DNA from: Fischerella sp. CENA71 | Lineage (GTDB): Bacteria; Cyanobacteriota; Cyanobacteriia; Cyanobacteriales; Nostocaceae | Assembly: GCA_024239075.1 (NCBI GenBank) | Contig: JANBVI010000076.1 | Span: 1 to 64,000, forward strand | Direction: 5' to 3' | DNA: 64,000 nucleotides | Shown: positions 35,016 to 44,614 of the stretch, piece after piece | Numbering within the stretch: the first letter of the stretch is position 1 | Layout of the letters: each line of letters opens with the position of its first letter | Position numbers and translations under genes: made by a program | Notes under the pieces: generated by a model | What the model was told of the DNA's origin: nothing | The model's database searches: none | Seen by the model: the letters and a program-made list of their open reading frames with translations, nothing else

Positions 35016-36548
35016 CTATTTAGCATTCCTCATACCCTCGAACACAAGCCGAGAAATATCCGGGAAAACATTCGGACTAGCAGCGTAGGCTGGATCTTCT
35101 GCAAAAATAGCAATGATATAACGAGTTTTGCCGTCTTTAGTTGCCACATATGCGACTTCTTGACGAGACGCTGTAGTCCAACCAGCTTTAGAAGCAAAAA
35201 CAAGTTGATCTGCATCTGTGGCTAAAGATTCACCTAAAAAATTCTCTACAGGATTAAACTCACCTGGATTAAGTGGCTGTAATTTCAATGCTTCTGGATG
35301 CAAATCTCTAGTTAATAAATTAATCATTTGTTCACTATATTTAGCCCCAACTGCTTGATGAGTAAAAATTTCGTACATCAATCTGGCAGCGTGGAATGTT
35401 GTAATTTTATTACGCCTGGGATGATTAGAATTTTCACCACGTAACTGTAAATCAGCACCTTTGGGTTCTGTAACTTTTAAATAGAAAATTGGATAAGTTT
35501 TTTGACTAACATTAATATCTTGATATCCAGCATTTTGAAAGAAATAATTTAATAATTGGCGCTGTTGCTTCCATGTTTGGAATTGTTCGTTATTTAATTT
35601 CTTTTCATAAGAATAAGTCCCACTTATCAGGTCTACTATACGACTAGCTGCATCGTTATCTGATTTCAAAATCATTGCCTTTAAATCAGAAATTATAGTG
35701 TAAGTAAATGGAATTAAACCTTGTTTAATTTTGGCTTCAAGGATAGTCATCCAAAATAATTTAACTACACTAGCCGGATATCTAGGTGAGTCTTGCTGAT
35801 AACCGGAAATAGTATTTTTATTTAAATCTATTAATGTAATTGAGAAACTCTGAGTAGGTAAATTTTTCTCTTTGACATAGTCTAATATTCTGTTTATATG
35901 ACTATCTAATTCTTCACTTGCTTGAAATTGAGGAGGTATTTTGACGTTATATGTTAAATCTGAATCTGTTTTTGCGAATTGAGAAGAAGATTCTAATGGT
36001 AAGTTAACTGATTGATTGGATACATCCGGTTGATGGATAAAAGGAATTTGGGTATTAATATTTGTTGGAAAATTAGGTGGATTGGTTTTGTGTAAAATAA
36101 CTTGAGATGGTTGTACAGATGAATTATTAGTAGTTTCATGTTTTTGGTTTTTGACTCTTTGCAAAAATAATAAATAAATGAAAAGCAAACTCACGATTAC
36201 TATTACTGCTAAAGAAATGATTCCATAAAGTTGTAAGGGTGATAATTTTGAAAACTGAAATTTACTTAATTTTATTAATTCTTTTATTTGAGATAGATTT
36301 GATGGCTGTTTAGCTATATTTGGCTTTTTTAGATGATGTAATGTTTGTGGGTAAGAAACATAAATAGAATTTTTAAGAAAATGAGATGCTTGCTTTTCTC
36401 CATGATTCAATTCTTCAAGCTGCCTTTGAAATTCAATATTTTGTTGTTGGAGATTTTCAATAATTTGATAAGCATGTTGTAACTTGGCTTCTAGTTCGAC
36501 AATTTTGCGATCGCGACTATTTAGTTGTCTTTTGAATTGCTGATCCAC
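35016..36548 (-). CDS. Beta-lactamase-like serine hydrolase with coiled-coil and membrane anchor
   Basis: 510-aa protein. Residues about 8-55 form a coiled coil, 109-131 a membrane helix (GIISLAVIVIVSLLFIYLLF), then a linker and a class A beta-lactamase/penicillin-binding fold. Active-site motifs: SVVK within YPASVVKLFWM (SxxK), SDN in LKSDNDAAS, and KAG in SKAGWT at the KTG position. The cytoplasmic coiled coil and extracytoplasmic enzyme suggest a cell-wall enzyme or sensor rather than a resistance enzyme. No mecR-like partner adjoins. Confidence 0.82.
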   Translation of the reverse strand: MDQQFKRQLNSRDRKIVELEAKLQHAYQIIENLQQQNIEFQRQLEELNHGEKQASHFLKNSIYVSYPQTLHHLKKPNIAKQPSNLSQIKELIKLSKFQFSKLSPLQLYGIISLAVIVIVSLLFIYLLFLQRVKNQKHETTNNSSVQPSQVILHKTNPPNFPTNINTQIPFIHQPDVSNQSVNLPLESSSQFAKTDSDLTYNVKIPPQFQASEELDSHINRILDYVKEKNLPTQSFSITLIDLNKNTISGYQQDSPRYPASVVKLFWMTILEAKIKQGLIPFTYTIISDLKAMILKSDNDAASRIVDLISGTYSYEKKLNNEQFQTWKQQRQLLNYFFQNAGYQDINVSQKTYPIFYLKVTEPKGADLQLRGENSNHPRRNKITTFHAARLMYEIFTHQAVGAKYSEQMINLLTRDLHPEALKLQPLNPGEFNPVENFLGESLATDADQLVFASKAGWTTASRQEVAYVATKDGKTRYIIAIFAEDPAYAASPNVFPDISRLVFEGMRNAK

Positions 36549-36889
36549 AAGCTGTACCTTGAATCAATAAAATTTTCAACTGCAAGAATACAGGCATTAT
36601 AAGGGAAAAATTCAAAAATTAACTTTTACATCGCAGCAAAACAGGAAAACAATTCAGCGATTCCTCTACACAAGCTAATTATTGATTTAATTTAAGTCTT
36701 AAAAAACTACCTCTGTGGATTGAATAAAAAGATAGTTCCTATTGAAAATAAATTTTCTTTATCACCCTTTATATCCGCGTCTGGTGTGTCAGTCTCATTT
36801 GTAAAAACTTGCACTAGTACATAAAATTACTGAGCCAATTACTTTTCAGTAGAGGATATATTCAAAATTAATTCTATTCGTTACTGTTC
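36549..36889. other. Intergenic region, nothing distinctive
   Basis: 341 bp between divergently transcribed genes; it must hold both promoters. No hairpin, repeat or coding frame stood out. Confidence 0.5.
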
Positions 36890-38332
36890 ATGAATAACTC
36901 TGCAAAAATATCCTGGAATGACGTCCTGATTGCATTTCAAGAAATTTGGGGTTACGAAAATTTTCGTTCGCCACAGGGAGAAATTATCGAAATTTTATTG
37001 GCAAAAAAAGATGCATTAATTATCATGCCTACAGGTGGAGGAAAATCTATTTGTTTCCAACTGCCGGCGTTGTTACAAACAGGATTAACTTTGGTGGTTT
37101 CACCTTTAGTAGCGCTGATGGAAAACCAAGTTCAAGAACTACGCCAACGCAACTTAAACGCCGCACTTTTACATAACGAATTACCTTCTTGGCAGCGACG
37201 AAAAACTCTGCAAGCTCTAGAACAACAAAAGTTGAGATTATTATATTTATCGCCAGAAACTTTACTCAGTCTACCAGTGTGGCAAAGATTATGTCAGCCA
37301 CAACTGACAATTAATGGTTTGATTTTAGATGAGGCACATTGTTTAGTGCAGTGGGGAGAAACTTTTAGACCAGCTTATCGAAGAATTGGGGCGGTGCGGG
37401 CAGCGTTATTGAAATCAAAACCAGCAGGAACAAAAATAACACTAGCCGCTTTCACCGCCACCGCCGATCCTCTAGCCCAAAAAACAATTCGAGAAACTCT
37501 ACAACTAAATCAACCAGCAGTATTTTTATTAGACCCCTATCGCTCTAATCTTAACCCAAGAGTCCGATTGATTTGGACTCCCCAAGGCAGAAAGCAACAA
37601 TTATTAAAATTTATCAAAGAAAAAGAAAAAACAGCAGGATTAGTTTACGTTCGCAGCAGGCGAGATAGCGAGAATTTAGCTGCATGGCTACAACAGTTGG
37701 GTTACGTTACAGCCAGTTATCACGCGGGACTTGGTGCAGAAGAACGTCGCACGATTGAAACTGCTTGGATAGAAGGAAAAATACCATTTGTGATTTGTAC
37801 TTCTGCTTTTGGTATGGGGATAAACAAGCCAGATGTACGCTGGGTGGTTCACTTTCACGCACCTTTGTTGCTATCAGAATACCTACAGGAAATTGGACGC
37901 GCCGGACGAGATGGTAGAACAGCAGAAGTAATGACTTTGGTAAGCGAACCTACGGGGTGGTTAGATCCAGAAGACAAGCAAAGACAGAAGTTTTTTGCAG
38001 ATAAAATGCGATCGCAACATCTACAAGCACAGCAACTAGTGAAAAAATTGCCCAAAACAGGCGAAGTGGATGCAGTGACAAGACAATTTTCCGATGCTGC
38101 GATCGCTCTTTCTCTGTTGCACAGTAGTGGTAAACTCAACTGGCTTGACCCTTTTCACTACACAATTGTATCTGGTACAAAAAACCAGTCGCTAACACAA
38201 TTACATGCCGCCAAGCAGATGAATCAATATCTTTTTACCAAGCAGTGTCGCTGGCAATTTTTGTTACATGCCTTTGGTTTTAATAAAGAAGCTGCTAACT
38301 GGCGTTGTGGGCATTGTGATAATTGTCAATAG
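36890..38332 (+). CDS. recQ: RecQ-family ATP-dependent DNA helicase
   Basis: 480-aa 3'-5' helicase. Motif 0 and I: FRSPQGEIIEILLAKKDALI, then MPTGGGKSICFQ; motif II DEAH (LDEAHCLVQWG); motif III FTATADPLAQ; motifs V-VI TSAFGMGINKPDVRWVVHF, then QEIGRAGRDGR. A C-terminal cysteine cluster CGHCDNC at the very end with upstream Cys completes the RecQ zinc site, but no HRDC domain is present, so it is a short RecQ. Role in recombination repair and stalled-fork processing is by homology. (TCATTGG)n repeats follow directly. Confidence 0.9.
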   Translation: MNNSAKISWNDVLIAFQEIWGYENFRSPQGEIIEILLAKKDALIIMPTGGGKSICFQLPALLQTGLTLVVSPLVALMENQVQELRQRNLNAALLHNELPSWQRRKTLQALEQQKLRLLYLSPETLLSLPVWQRLCQPQLTINGLILDEAHCLVQWGETFRPAYRRIGAVRAALLKSKPAGTKITLAAFTATADPLAQKTIRETLQLNQPAVFLLDPYRSNLNPRVRLIWTPQGRKQQLLKFIKEKEKTAGLVYVRSRRDSENLAAWLQQLGYVTASYHAGLGAEERRTIETAWIEGKIPFVICTSAFGMGINKPDVRWVVHFHAPLLLSEYLQEIGRAGRDGRTAEVMTLVSEPTGWLDPEDKQRQKFFADKMRSQHLQAQQLVKKLPKTGEVDAVTRQFSDAAIALSLLHSSGKLNWLDPFHYTIVSGTKNQSLTQLHAAKQMNQYLFTKQCRWQFLLHAFGFNKEAANWRCGHCDNCQ

Positions 38333-38371
38333 TCATTGGTCATTGGTCATTGGTCATTGGTCAATAGTCAA
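38332..38371. repeat. Tandem heptamer TCATTGG after recQ
   Basis: About four perfect TCATTGG units, then diverged TCAATAG and TCAATGG units, starting at the recQ stop codon itself. The same heptamer recurs at 39501-39563, on the other side of pheS. Confidence 0.85.
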
Positions 38372-38497
38372 TGGTTATTGGGTATTAGGCATGGTCGTTA
38401 GTTTATCTTCCCATTCTCTGTTCCCCGTTCCCCATCCATTAACAAATGACAAAGGATGAATAACAAATGACTAATGACTAATGACTAATGACCATTT

Positions 38498-39490
38498 TTA
38501 AAACTGTTGCAAAAAGCGCAAATCGCTAGTATACACACGGCGAATGTCATCAAGTTGATGTAGCACCATTGCAAAGCGTTCCACACCAAAACCAGCAGCA
38601 AAGCCAGTGTAAACTTCTGGGTCATATCCTACTGATTTCAACACATTGGGATCGACCATACCGCAGCCCATCACTTCTAACCAGCGTCCATTCCACTGTA
38701 AATCAACTTCCGCCGATGGTTCTGTAAATGGGAAATAACTGGCCCGGAAACGGATAGGCAAATCCCCAAACATTTGTTGTAAAAATATCTTGATTGTGCC
38801 TTTGAGATCAGTAAAAGTTAGTCCCTCATCAATTGCTAAAAGTTCGATCTGATGAAAAACTGCCGCGTGGGTAGCATCTACGTTATCTCTCCGATAAACC
38901 CTCCCTGGTGCAACAATGCGGATGGGGGGTTCCTCAGCTTCCATGTAACGAATTTGTACCGATGAGGTATGAGTCCGCAACAAATTACCATCTGGGAGAT
39001 AGAAAGTATCTTGCATATCGCGGGCGGGGTGATCGGGCGGGGTATTTAGGGCCTCGAAATTGTAGTAGTCTGTTTCCATTTCTGTCCCAGCAGCTACGGT
39101 GTAGCCCATACCGACAAATATATCCAGCGCCTTGTCGATCATACCGTTGATCGGATGAACTCGACCTTGGGGGCGATAAATTCCCGGCATAGTGACATCT
39201 ATAGTTTCTGCCTCTAGCTGTGCCTGGATTTTAGCTGCTTCGAGAGTGGCACGTTGCTGATCAAGGCTTTTTTGCAGTGCTTCTTTAACTGTATTGGCGA
39301 TCGCTCCAATTTTTGGTCTTTCTTCGGCTGGGAGTTTACCCATACCACCGAGAAGCATTGATAAACTACCTTTTTTGCCAAGGTACTTGACTCTCAGTTC
39401 TTCAAGAGTTTCTAAAGTAGCTGCTGCTGCGATCGCTTTTTCTCCTTCCTCTTGCAGTGCCAACAGTTGAGTCTCTAAATTACTTGTCAT
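38498..39490 (-). CDS. pheS: Phenylalanyl-tRNA synthetase alpha subunit
   Basis: 330-aa class II aminoacyl-tRNA synthetase subunit; alpha2beta2 with PheT charges tRNA-Phe. N-terminal coiled coil, then motif 1 region [14 protein letters not shown], motif 2 region [13 protein letters not shown] and [20 protein letters not shown], and motif 3 [20 protein letters not shown]. Length fits bacterial PheS. pheT is not in the window. Heptamer repeats flank both ends. Confidence 0.97.
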   Translation of the reverse strand: MTSNLETQLLALQEEGEKAIAAAATLETLEELRVKYLGKKGSLSMLLGGMGKLPAEERPKIGAIANTVKEALQKSLDQQRATLEAAKIQAQLEAETIDVTMPGIYRPQGRVHPINGMIDKALDIFVGMGYTVAAGTEMETDYYNFEALNTPPDHPARDMQDTFYLPDGNLLRTHTSSVQIRYMEAEEPPIRIVAPGRVYRRDNVDATHAAVFHQIELLAIDEGLTFTDLKGTIKIFLQQMFGDLPIRFRASYFPFTEPSAEVDLQWNGRWLEVMGCGMVDPNVLKSVGYDPEVYTGFAAGFGVERFAMVLHQLDDIRRVYTSDLRFLQQF

Positions 39491-39500
39491 TAGTTATATA

Positions 39501-39563
39501 GTCATTGGTCATTGGTCATTGGTCATCGGTCATTGGTCATTGGTCATTGGTCATTGGTCATTA
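39501..39563. repeat. Tandem heptamer TCATTGG upstream of pheS
   Basis: Nine or so head-to-tail units (one TCATCGG variant) lie 10 bp upstream of the pheS start codon, so they sit in its promoter or leader. The remaining 39564-39910 holds GACTAATGAC-type decayed repeats and no gene. Confidence 0.88.
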
Positions 39564-39910
39564 ACTTTGGACTAACGAAAAAGGACTAATGACAAAAGAC
39601 TAATCAAATTAATTAATAAGTCAATTGTGCATTAAAGGCAACCAACGGTTACAACCCAACCTTATTACTACCAGTTTAGAATCTCAGGAGTGGAGAATGG
39701 AAAATCAATCATTGTTAAACTCATCCACCCAAAAAAGAAATAGGACAGACGCAGGAAAAAATTCTCCTTTTTCCCCATGTCCCTCTTGTCTTTCCACACT
39801 CGCCAATCCCCACTCCCTTTTCTCCCAATTGTGATTTAAGACATTGACAATTGACCAAAGACTATTGACTAATGACTTAATGACAAATTACACATGCACT
39901 CACTCAACAG

Positions 39911-40705
39911 ATGAAATTGCTTATCAGTAACGATGACGGTATTTATGCCTTGGGTATTCGTACTCTTGCTAATACCTTGGCAGAAGCAGGACATGAAGTC
40001 ACTGTTGTTTGTCCAGATCGCGAACGTTCTGCTACTGGACATGGGCTTACCTTGCATCAACCCATTCGCGCAGAAATTGTCGAGTCTATTTTTCATCCTG
40101 CGGTCAAAGCTTGGGCTTGTGATGGTACTCCCTCTGACTGTGTAAAATTAGCACTATGGGCTTTGCTAGATTCTCCCCCCGATTTAGTCCTTTCTGGTAT
40201 TAATCAAGGTGCGAATCTAGGAACAGAAATTCTTTATTCTGGTACAGTTTCTGCGGCAATGGAGGGCTTAATTGAAGGTATTCCTAGTGTGGCATTTAGT
40301 CTTACTAGTTTCTCTTCTAAAGATTTTCAACCCGCAGCAAAATTCGCAAAAATCTTAGTGGACTATTTAGCGCGAAACCCTCTGTTGGATTTGATGTTGC
40401 TTAACGTTAACATTCCTGCTGTGGAGTGGGAGCAAATTGCCGGAGTCACCATCACTCGCCAAGGAGTGCGACGCTATGTTGATGTTTTTGATAAAAGAAT
40501 TGATCCGCGTGGTAAAACTTACTATTGGTTAACAGGAGAGGTTTTAGAAGACATAGAGCCACCAATAGGGTTAAATTTGCCTCAAGATATACCTATGGAC
40601 GTGCATGTTATCCGTGATAACTACATTAGCGTGACGCCATTACAATACAACCTCACCTACGGCACAGGGTTGCATCAACTATCTCAGTGGGACTTCAAAT
40701 TGTAG
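39911..40705 (+). CDS. surE: 5'/3'-nucleotidase SurE
   Basis: 264-aa metal-dependent phosphatase releasing phosphate from nucleoside 5'- and 3'-monophosphates. Metal site: [16 protein letters not shown] at the N-terminus (Asp8, Asp9), [26 protein letters not shown], and [20 protein letters not shown] (Asn). Length and motif order match SurE. The ATG lies just after repeat-rich DNA. Monocistronic. Confidence 0.95.
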   Translation: MKLLISNDDGIYALGIRTLANTLAEAGHEVTVVCPDRERSATGHGLTLHQPIRAEIVESIFHPAVKAWACDGTPSDCVKLALWALLDSPPDLVLSGINQGANLGTEILYSGTVSAAMEGLIEGIPSVAFSLTSFSSKDFQPAAKFAKILVDYLARNPLLDLMLLNVNIPAVEWEQIAGVTITRQGVRRYVDVFDKRIDPRGKTYYWLTGEVLEDIEPPIGLNLPQDIPMDVHVIRDNYISVTPLQYNLTYGTGLHQLSQWDFKL

Positions 40706-41065
40706 TTAATTTTAGGAGTACTGATAATCATAATGTAATGGTTGAATGCATCACGATTAAATATAGACTATAAAGTAGGAGCTAACTTGCATTGCACATA
40801 ACCCTTACAAAAACTCCAAAAATTTTGAAACTGAAGTTATGCTTTACCTAATTTATAGACGTAAAATCACTATCAATAAAAGTATGCTTTTTTACCCAAT
40901 AATCACTCTCCTCAAAAGAAGTGAGACTGCATAAACTTAATACAACTAGTAACATTTTTGATTGACCTATAATTCCTTAATGTTACAAGCACCTCCCCGT
41001 AACCCCATACTGCGGGTTAGGGGAGGGGCTGTGGAACCAGTCTAAAATCTAAAATCTAAAATCGG
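40706..41065. other. Intergenic region with a GC-rich hairpin
   Basis: 360 bp. At 40992-41027, CCTCCCC-GT-AACCC pairs with GGGTT-A-GGGGAGG to give a stable hairpin of the dispersed cyanobacterial type, then AAAATCT repeats (41041-41060) lead to the next start codon. No gene seen. Confidence 0.5.
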
Positions 41066-41995
41066 ATGACCGTCCGTTCAGTCCAGCAAGCAACACCCAT
41101 GTCAAGGATAGACAATCAATTTACCGTGCATTTTTGGGGCGTTCGCGGCAGTATTCCCTGTCCGGGACCAAACACCGTTCGTTACGGAGGTAATACCTCT
41201 TGCGTCGAGATGCAAGTGAATGGCAAACGCTTAATTTTCGATGGTGGCACGGGACTGCATGTTCTAGGGCAATCTTTGTTGCCCAAAATGCCTATAGAAG
41301 CTCACATATTCTTCACTCACTCCCATTGGGATCACATGCAAGGTTTTCCCTTCTTTTCGCCGGGATTTGTGAGGGGAAATACTTTTCATATTTATGGTGC
41401 GATCGCTCCCGATGGTTCAACCGTAGAACAGCGTCTCAATGATCAGATGCTACATCCAAATTTTCCTGTTCCCTTACAGATTATGCAAGCAAACTTGGAT
41501 TTCTACGATGTTATACCAGGGCAAGCCATACACATTGATGATATTACTGTAGAAACCGCTCCCCTTAACCATCCAGGTGAAGCAGTCGGATACCGGGTAA
41601 ACTGGCGTGATGGTGCTGCTGTTTACATCACTGATACTGAACATTTTGCAGACAGGCTGGATGAAAATGTCCTGTGGCTAGCTCGTGATGCTAATATCCT
41701 GATTTATGATTCCACATATACCGATGAAGAATATCATGCACCGAGCAATCCTAAAATTGGTTGGGGACATTCTACATGGCAAGAAGCTGTGAAGGTAGCC
41801 AAAGCCGCTAATGTTAAGACACTAGTAATTTTTCACCACGATCCTGCCCATGATGATGAATTTTTAGATCGTCTTGGGAAAGAAGCACGGCGGAAATTTC
41901 CGACTGCTATAATCGCACGAGAAGGAATGGTGCTTCAGGTTCCTGTTTCTGTTCCCTTATCAGAATCTTTTCCTATTAGTAAGTTTTCTGTGTAG
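41066..41995 (+). CDS. MBL-fold metallohydrolase
   Basis: 309-aa metallo-beta-lactamase-fold protein. Metal motifs: THSHWDHMQGFPFF (HxHxDH), PLNHPGEAVGYR (His), YITDTEH (Asp) and VIFHHDPAHDD. N-terminal FWGVRGSIPCPGPNTVRYGG, then NTSCVEM is typical of a clade of bacterial MBL hydrolases related to class II cyclic-AMP phosphodiesterases and PhnP. ATG 41099 (MSRIDNQF) may be the real start as the first 11 residues are not family-like. Substrate unknown. Confidence 0.85.
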   Translation: MTVRSVQQATPMSRIDNQFTVHFWGVRGSIPCPGPNTVRYGGNTSCVEMQVNGKRLIFDGGTGLHVLGQSLLPKMPIEAHIFFTHSHWDHMQGFPFFSPGFVRGNTFHIYGAIAPDGSTVEQRLNDQMLHPNFPVPLQIMQANLDFYDVIPGQAIHIDDITVETAPLNHPGEAVGYRVNWRDGAAVYITDTEHFADRLDENVLWLARDANILIYDSTYTDEEYHAPSNPKIGWGHSTWQEAVKVAKAANVKTLVIFHHDPAHDDEFLDRLGKEARRKFPTAIIAREGMVLQVPVSVPLSESFPISKFSV

Positions 41996-42220
41996 ATATT
42001 GCCAAGGAAGCAATTCTAGATTTTAGATTAGATTGGTGATCAAGAGCTGATTCTACAGGTAAGCGCCCTTTGGGTATCTGTGGTATGAGTTAGTCACAAG
42101 GCAAAAGTGGATAGTACCAAATGTCTTGCAAGCTTCTACCACAGGCCAAAAACGCCCACAAATGCTATTTGCCTGAGAGTTAGCAAAAAAGCTGAACAAA
42201 CCTAAAATCCCAGAATCGAC

Positions 42221-43333
42221 GTGCCAAATCTGTCTCAAAATGGGTGTTCTGTGTGGGTAACATCTTCAACTGAACTGGCTCTGACGCCAACTACTGTCGC
42301 GCTTGGCAAGTTTGACGGTGTACATCGCGGTCATCAACGAGTGATTCAACCTATATTGAAGGATAGGGGGACACGAGGACACTCTGACGCATCTGAGGAC
42401 ATGGCGGGAGGACACTCTGACACAGAGAATCTCACCACGTCTCCCACTCACCGCGTCACTGCGTCTAGTGAAGCCGCGTTATCCAAAGGCCACATTTACT
42501 CGACCGTCGTCACCTTTGATCCTCATCCCCAAGAGTTTTTTACAGGTCAACCCCGGAGTTTGCTCACACCATTGGATGAAAAAGTCCATCAGTTGCGATC
42601 GCTTGGAGTACAACAACTGGTACTATTACCCTTCGATAAAGAATTATGTGCTTTGACTCCAGAAGAATTTGTAGAAAAAATTCTTGTCCAGCAATTGCAA
42701 GCAGCACAAATTAGCGTGGGGCAAGATTTTCGTTTTGGCTCTAAACGTACTGGTACTGCTCATGATCTAAAAATCATTGCTGCTAAATACAACATTCCTG
42801 TTAGCATCGCCTCTTTAGAAACTTGTGCAGAATCTCCAGAAAATTATCCTGAGGTACACCAACAGACTCGGATTAGCAGCTCACTGATTCGTGAAATTCT
42901 TGCTAGCGGGGACATCGAACAAGCAAACCAATTGTTGGGACGACCTTATACGCTGGTCGGTACTGTGATTCAAGGTCAACAACTTGGCAGAACTATTGGA
43001 TTTCCCACGGCTAACCTCGAATTACCCAAAGACAAGTTTCTGCCTCACACAGGTGTTTATGCTGTCCGTATTTTTACTGTTAGTGAAACATTAGATATTA
43101 CAGGAAATGGCTATTTTGGTGTTATGAATATAGGCAATCGCCCCACAGTCAATGGTGTTCATCTTTCGGTAGAAGCACATCTATTTGATTGGTTTGGTGA
43201 TCTATATGGTAAAAAGCTGGCAGTGCATCTAGAAAAGTTTTTGCGACCAGAACAAAAATTTCCGAACCTAGAAGCCCTAAAAACCCAAATTCACCTAGAC
43301 TGTACTGCTGCTAGAGCATTTTTTAAGTGTTGA
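42221..43333 (+). CDS. ribF: Bifunctional riboflavin kinase/FAD synthetase with an in-frame insertion
   Basis: 370-aa enzyme converting riboflavin to FMN and FAD. FAD synthetase part: ALGKFDGVHRGHQRVI (nucleotidyl-transfer GxFDGxHxGH), VTFDPHPQEFF, and QQTRISSSLIREIL; riboflavin kinase part: GRTIGFPTANLELP (about residue 260) and GVMNIGNRPTVNG. GTG start. Residues about 47-91 (GTRGHSDASEDMAGG and onward) interrupt the usual short link between the GHQRVI helix and the VVTFDPHP strand and are encoded by low-complexity repeat DNA with GGACACTCTGAC twice. Frame is kept, so the enzyme is probably still active. Confidence 0.92.
   Translation: MPNLSQNGCSVWVTSSTELALTPTTVALGKFDGVHRGHQRVIQPILKDRGTRGHSDASEDMAGGHSDTENLTTSPTHRVTASSEAALSKGHIYSTVVTFDPHPQEFFTGQPRSLLTPLDEKVHQLRSLGVQQLVLLPFDKELCALTPEEFVEKILVQQLQAAQISVGQDFRFGSKRTGTAHDLKIIAAKYNIPVSIASLETCAESPENYPEVHQQTRISSSLIREILASGDIEQANQLLGRPYTLVGTVIQGQQLGRTIGFPTANLELPKDKFLPHTGVYAVRIFTVSETLDITGNGYFGVMNIGNRPTVNGVHLSVEAHLFDWFGDLYGKKLAVHLEKFLRPEQKFPNLEALKTQIHLDCTAARAFFKC
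42359..42494. repeat. Low-complexity repeat inserted in ribF
   Basis: About 135 bp inside ribF containing AGGACACTCTGAC twice (from about 42376 and 42409) and ACTCACCGCGTCACTGCGTC. The same kind of sequence (GGGGACGCGGTGACGCGGAG) lies in the spacer just after ribF (about 43397-43420). Confidence 0.6.
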
Positions 43334-43433
43334 GTGTTAATTTTGTCTCGCTAGGGGAACACTAATTGAAGGGACAAGGGATCTCTTTGCAGGGAGACGT
43401 AGGGAGGCGGGGACGCGGTGACGCGGAGAATAA

Positions 43434-43496
43434 GCAATCCCTAATCCCTAATCCCTAATCCCTAATCCCCGATCCCCGATCCCCAATCCCCAATTT
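43434..43496. repeat. Tandem heptamer CCCTAAT / CCCCGAT / CCCCAAT
   Basis: Four CCTAATC units grade into CCCGATC and CCCAATC units, ending 3 bp before the moxR ATG. They replace any visible Shine-Dalgarno for that gene. Confidence 0.85.
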
Positions 43497-43498
43497 CT

Positions 43499-44407
43499 AT
43501 GAGAGACAAAATTGACGCCCTCACACAAAATTTGGCTTACACTATTGTTGGCAAAAATGAAGCAATCCGCTTAGTATTAGTCGCTTTATTAGCTGGTGGT
43601 CATGCTTTACTCGAAGATGTGCCGGGAGTCGGTAAAACTCTCTTAGCAAAAGCACTCGCCCGTTCAATTGATGGCAAGTTTCAAAGACTACAATGTACCC
43701 CTGATTTACTACCAACCGACATCACTGGTACTAATATCTGGAATCCAAAAAGCGGGGAATTTCACTTTCTTCCGGGTCCAGTATTTGCCAATGTCCTGTT
43801 AACTGATGAAATCAATCGCGCCACACCCCGCACCCAGTCGGCTTTACTGGAAGTTATGGAAGAACAGCAGGTAACAGTCGATGGCGTTTCTCGTGTTGTT
43901 CCCACACCATTTTTTGTGATTGCTACTCAAAACCCTATTGAATATCAAGGTACTTTTCCTCTCCCAGAAGCACAGATGGACAGGTTTATGTTGTCCTTGA
44001 GTTTGGGTTATCCTTCTGAAGAAGAAGAACTACAAATGCTGCAACGTCTGCATAAGGGGGTAAATGTTGCTAATTTACAGCCTTGTATTAGCTTGACAGA
44101 AATCCAAGAATTGCAGCAAATCTGCACTCAAATTAAGGTAGATATTTCTTTGCAACAGTATATCCTTGATTTAGTGCGGGCGACCCGATGTGATGAAGAA
44201 ATCACCTTGGGGGTAAGTCCCCGTGGTACAGTAGCGTTACATCGGGCTACTCAAGCACTGGCTTTTTTATTGGGACGTGATTATGCCATTCCCGATGATG
44301 TAAAATTTCTTGCTCCTTACGTGCTTGGTCATCGTCTGATCCCTACAGGCGGACGCAGTGTAAAAGCTGTGATGGAAAGATTATTACGCGCAATACCGAT
44401 TCCTTAA
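43499..44407 (+). CDS. MoxR-type AAA+ ATPase
   Basis: 302-aa ATPase. Walker A LEDVPGVGKTLLAKAL (about residue 40), Walker B NVLLTDEINRATPRTQSALL, sensor 1 FVIATQNPIEYQGTFPLPEA and sensor 2 region GVSPRGTVALHRATQA. MoxR proteins act as chaperones activating complexes, usually next to DUF58 and VWA-domain genes; none follows here. The ATG directly abuts the heptamer array, so expression may rely on leaderless or non-SD translation. Confidence 0.92.
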   Translation: MRDKIDALTQNLAYTIVGKNEAIRLVLVALLAGGHALLEDVPGVGKTLLAKALARSIDGKFQRLQCTPDLLPTDITGTNIWNPKSGEFHFLPGPVFANVLLTDEINRATPRTQSALLEVMEEQQVTVDGVSRVVPTPFFVIATQNPIEYQGTFPLPEAQMDRFMLSLSLGYPSEEEELQMLQRLHKGVNVANLQPCISLTEIQELQQICTQIKVDISLQQYILDLVRATRCDEEITLGVSPRGTVALHRATQALAFLLGRDYAIPDDVKFLAPYVLGHRLIPTGGRSVKAVMERLLRAIPIP

Positions 44408-44556
44408 GTTATTCCTCATTACAACAGCAGAATTTGCAGACTTAGAATATCCGGAACATTCAGATTGCGATCGCCCATAAAGAAGCAGTGCGCGATCGCC
44501 TGATGCAATTAGCTAAATGCAGCCCATTCTTAATATATTCCTACATGATGTCAATT

Positions 44557-44589
44557 AAAAAATCGCCCTGTACTTTTGAGTACAAGGCG
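44557..44589 (-). terminator. Terminator of the EF-G-like gene
   Basis: Minus-strand stem CGCCTTGTACT / AGTACAGGGCG (11 pairs, one G-U) with a CAAA loop, followed by ATTTTTT. It lies 26 bp past the stop codon. Confidence 0.85.
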
Positions 44590-44614
44590 TCGTAAATTCT
44601 ATACTCATTCAAAA

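Noticed and set aside
39625-39834. 69-aa open frame upstream of surE
   Set aside because: Encoded by decayed repeat and CCCCATGTCCC-type low-complexity DNA; no homology-like pattern.
44450-44455. TCCGGA between moxR and the EF-G paralogue, as a DIF promoter
   Set aside because: Convergent spacer with no -10 at suitable distance and no downstream gene or terminator pair; about 15 chance TCCGGA hexamers are expected in 64 kb of equal base composition.
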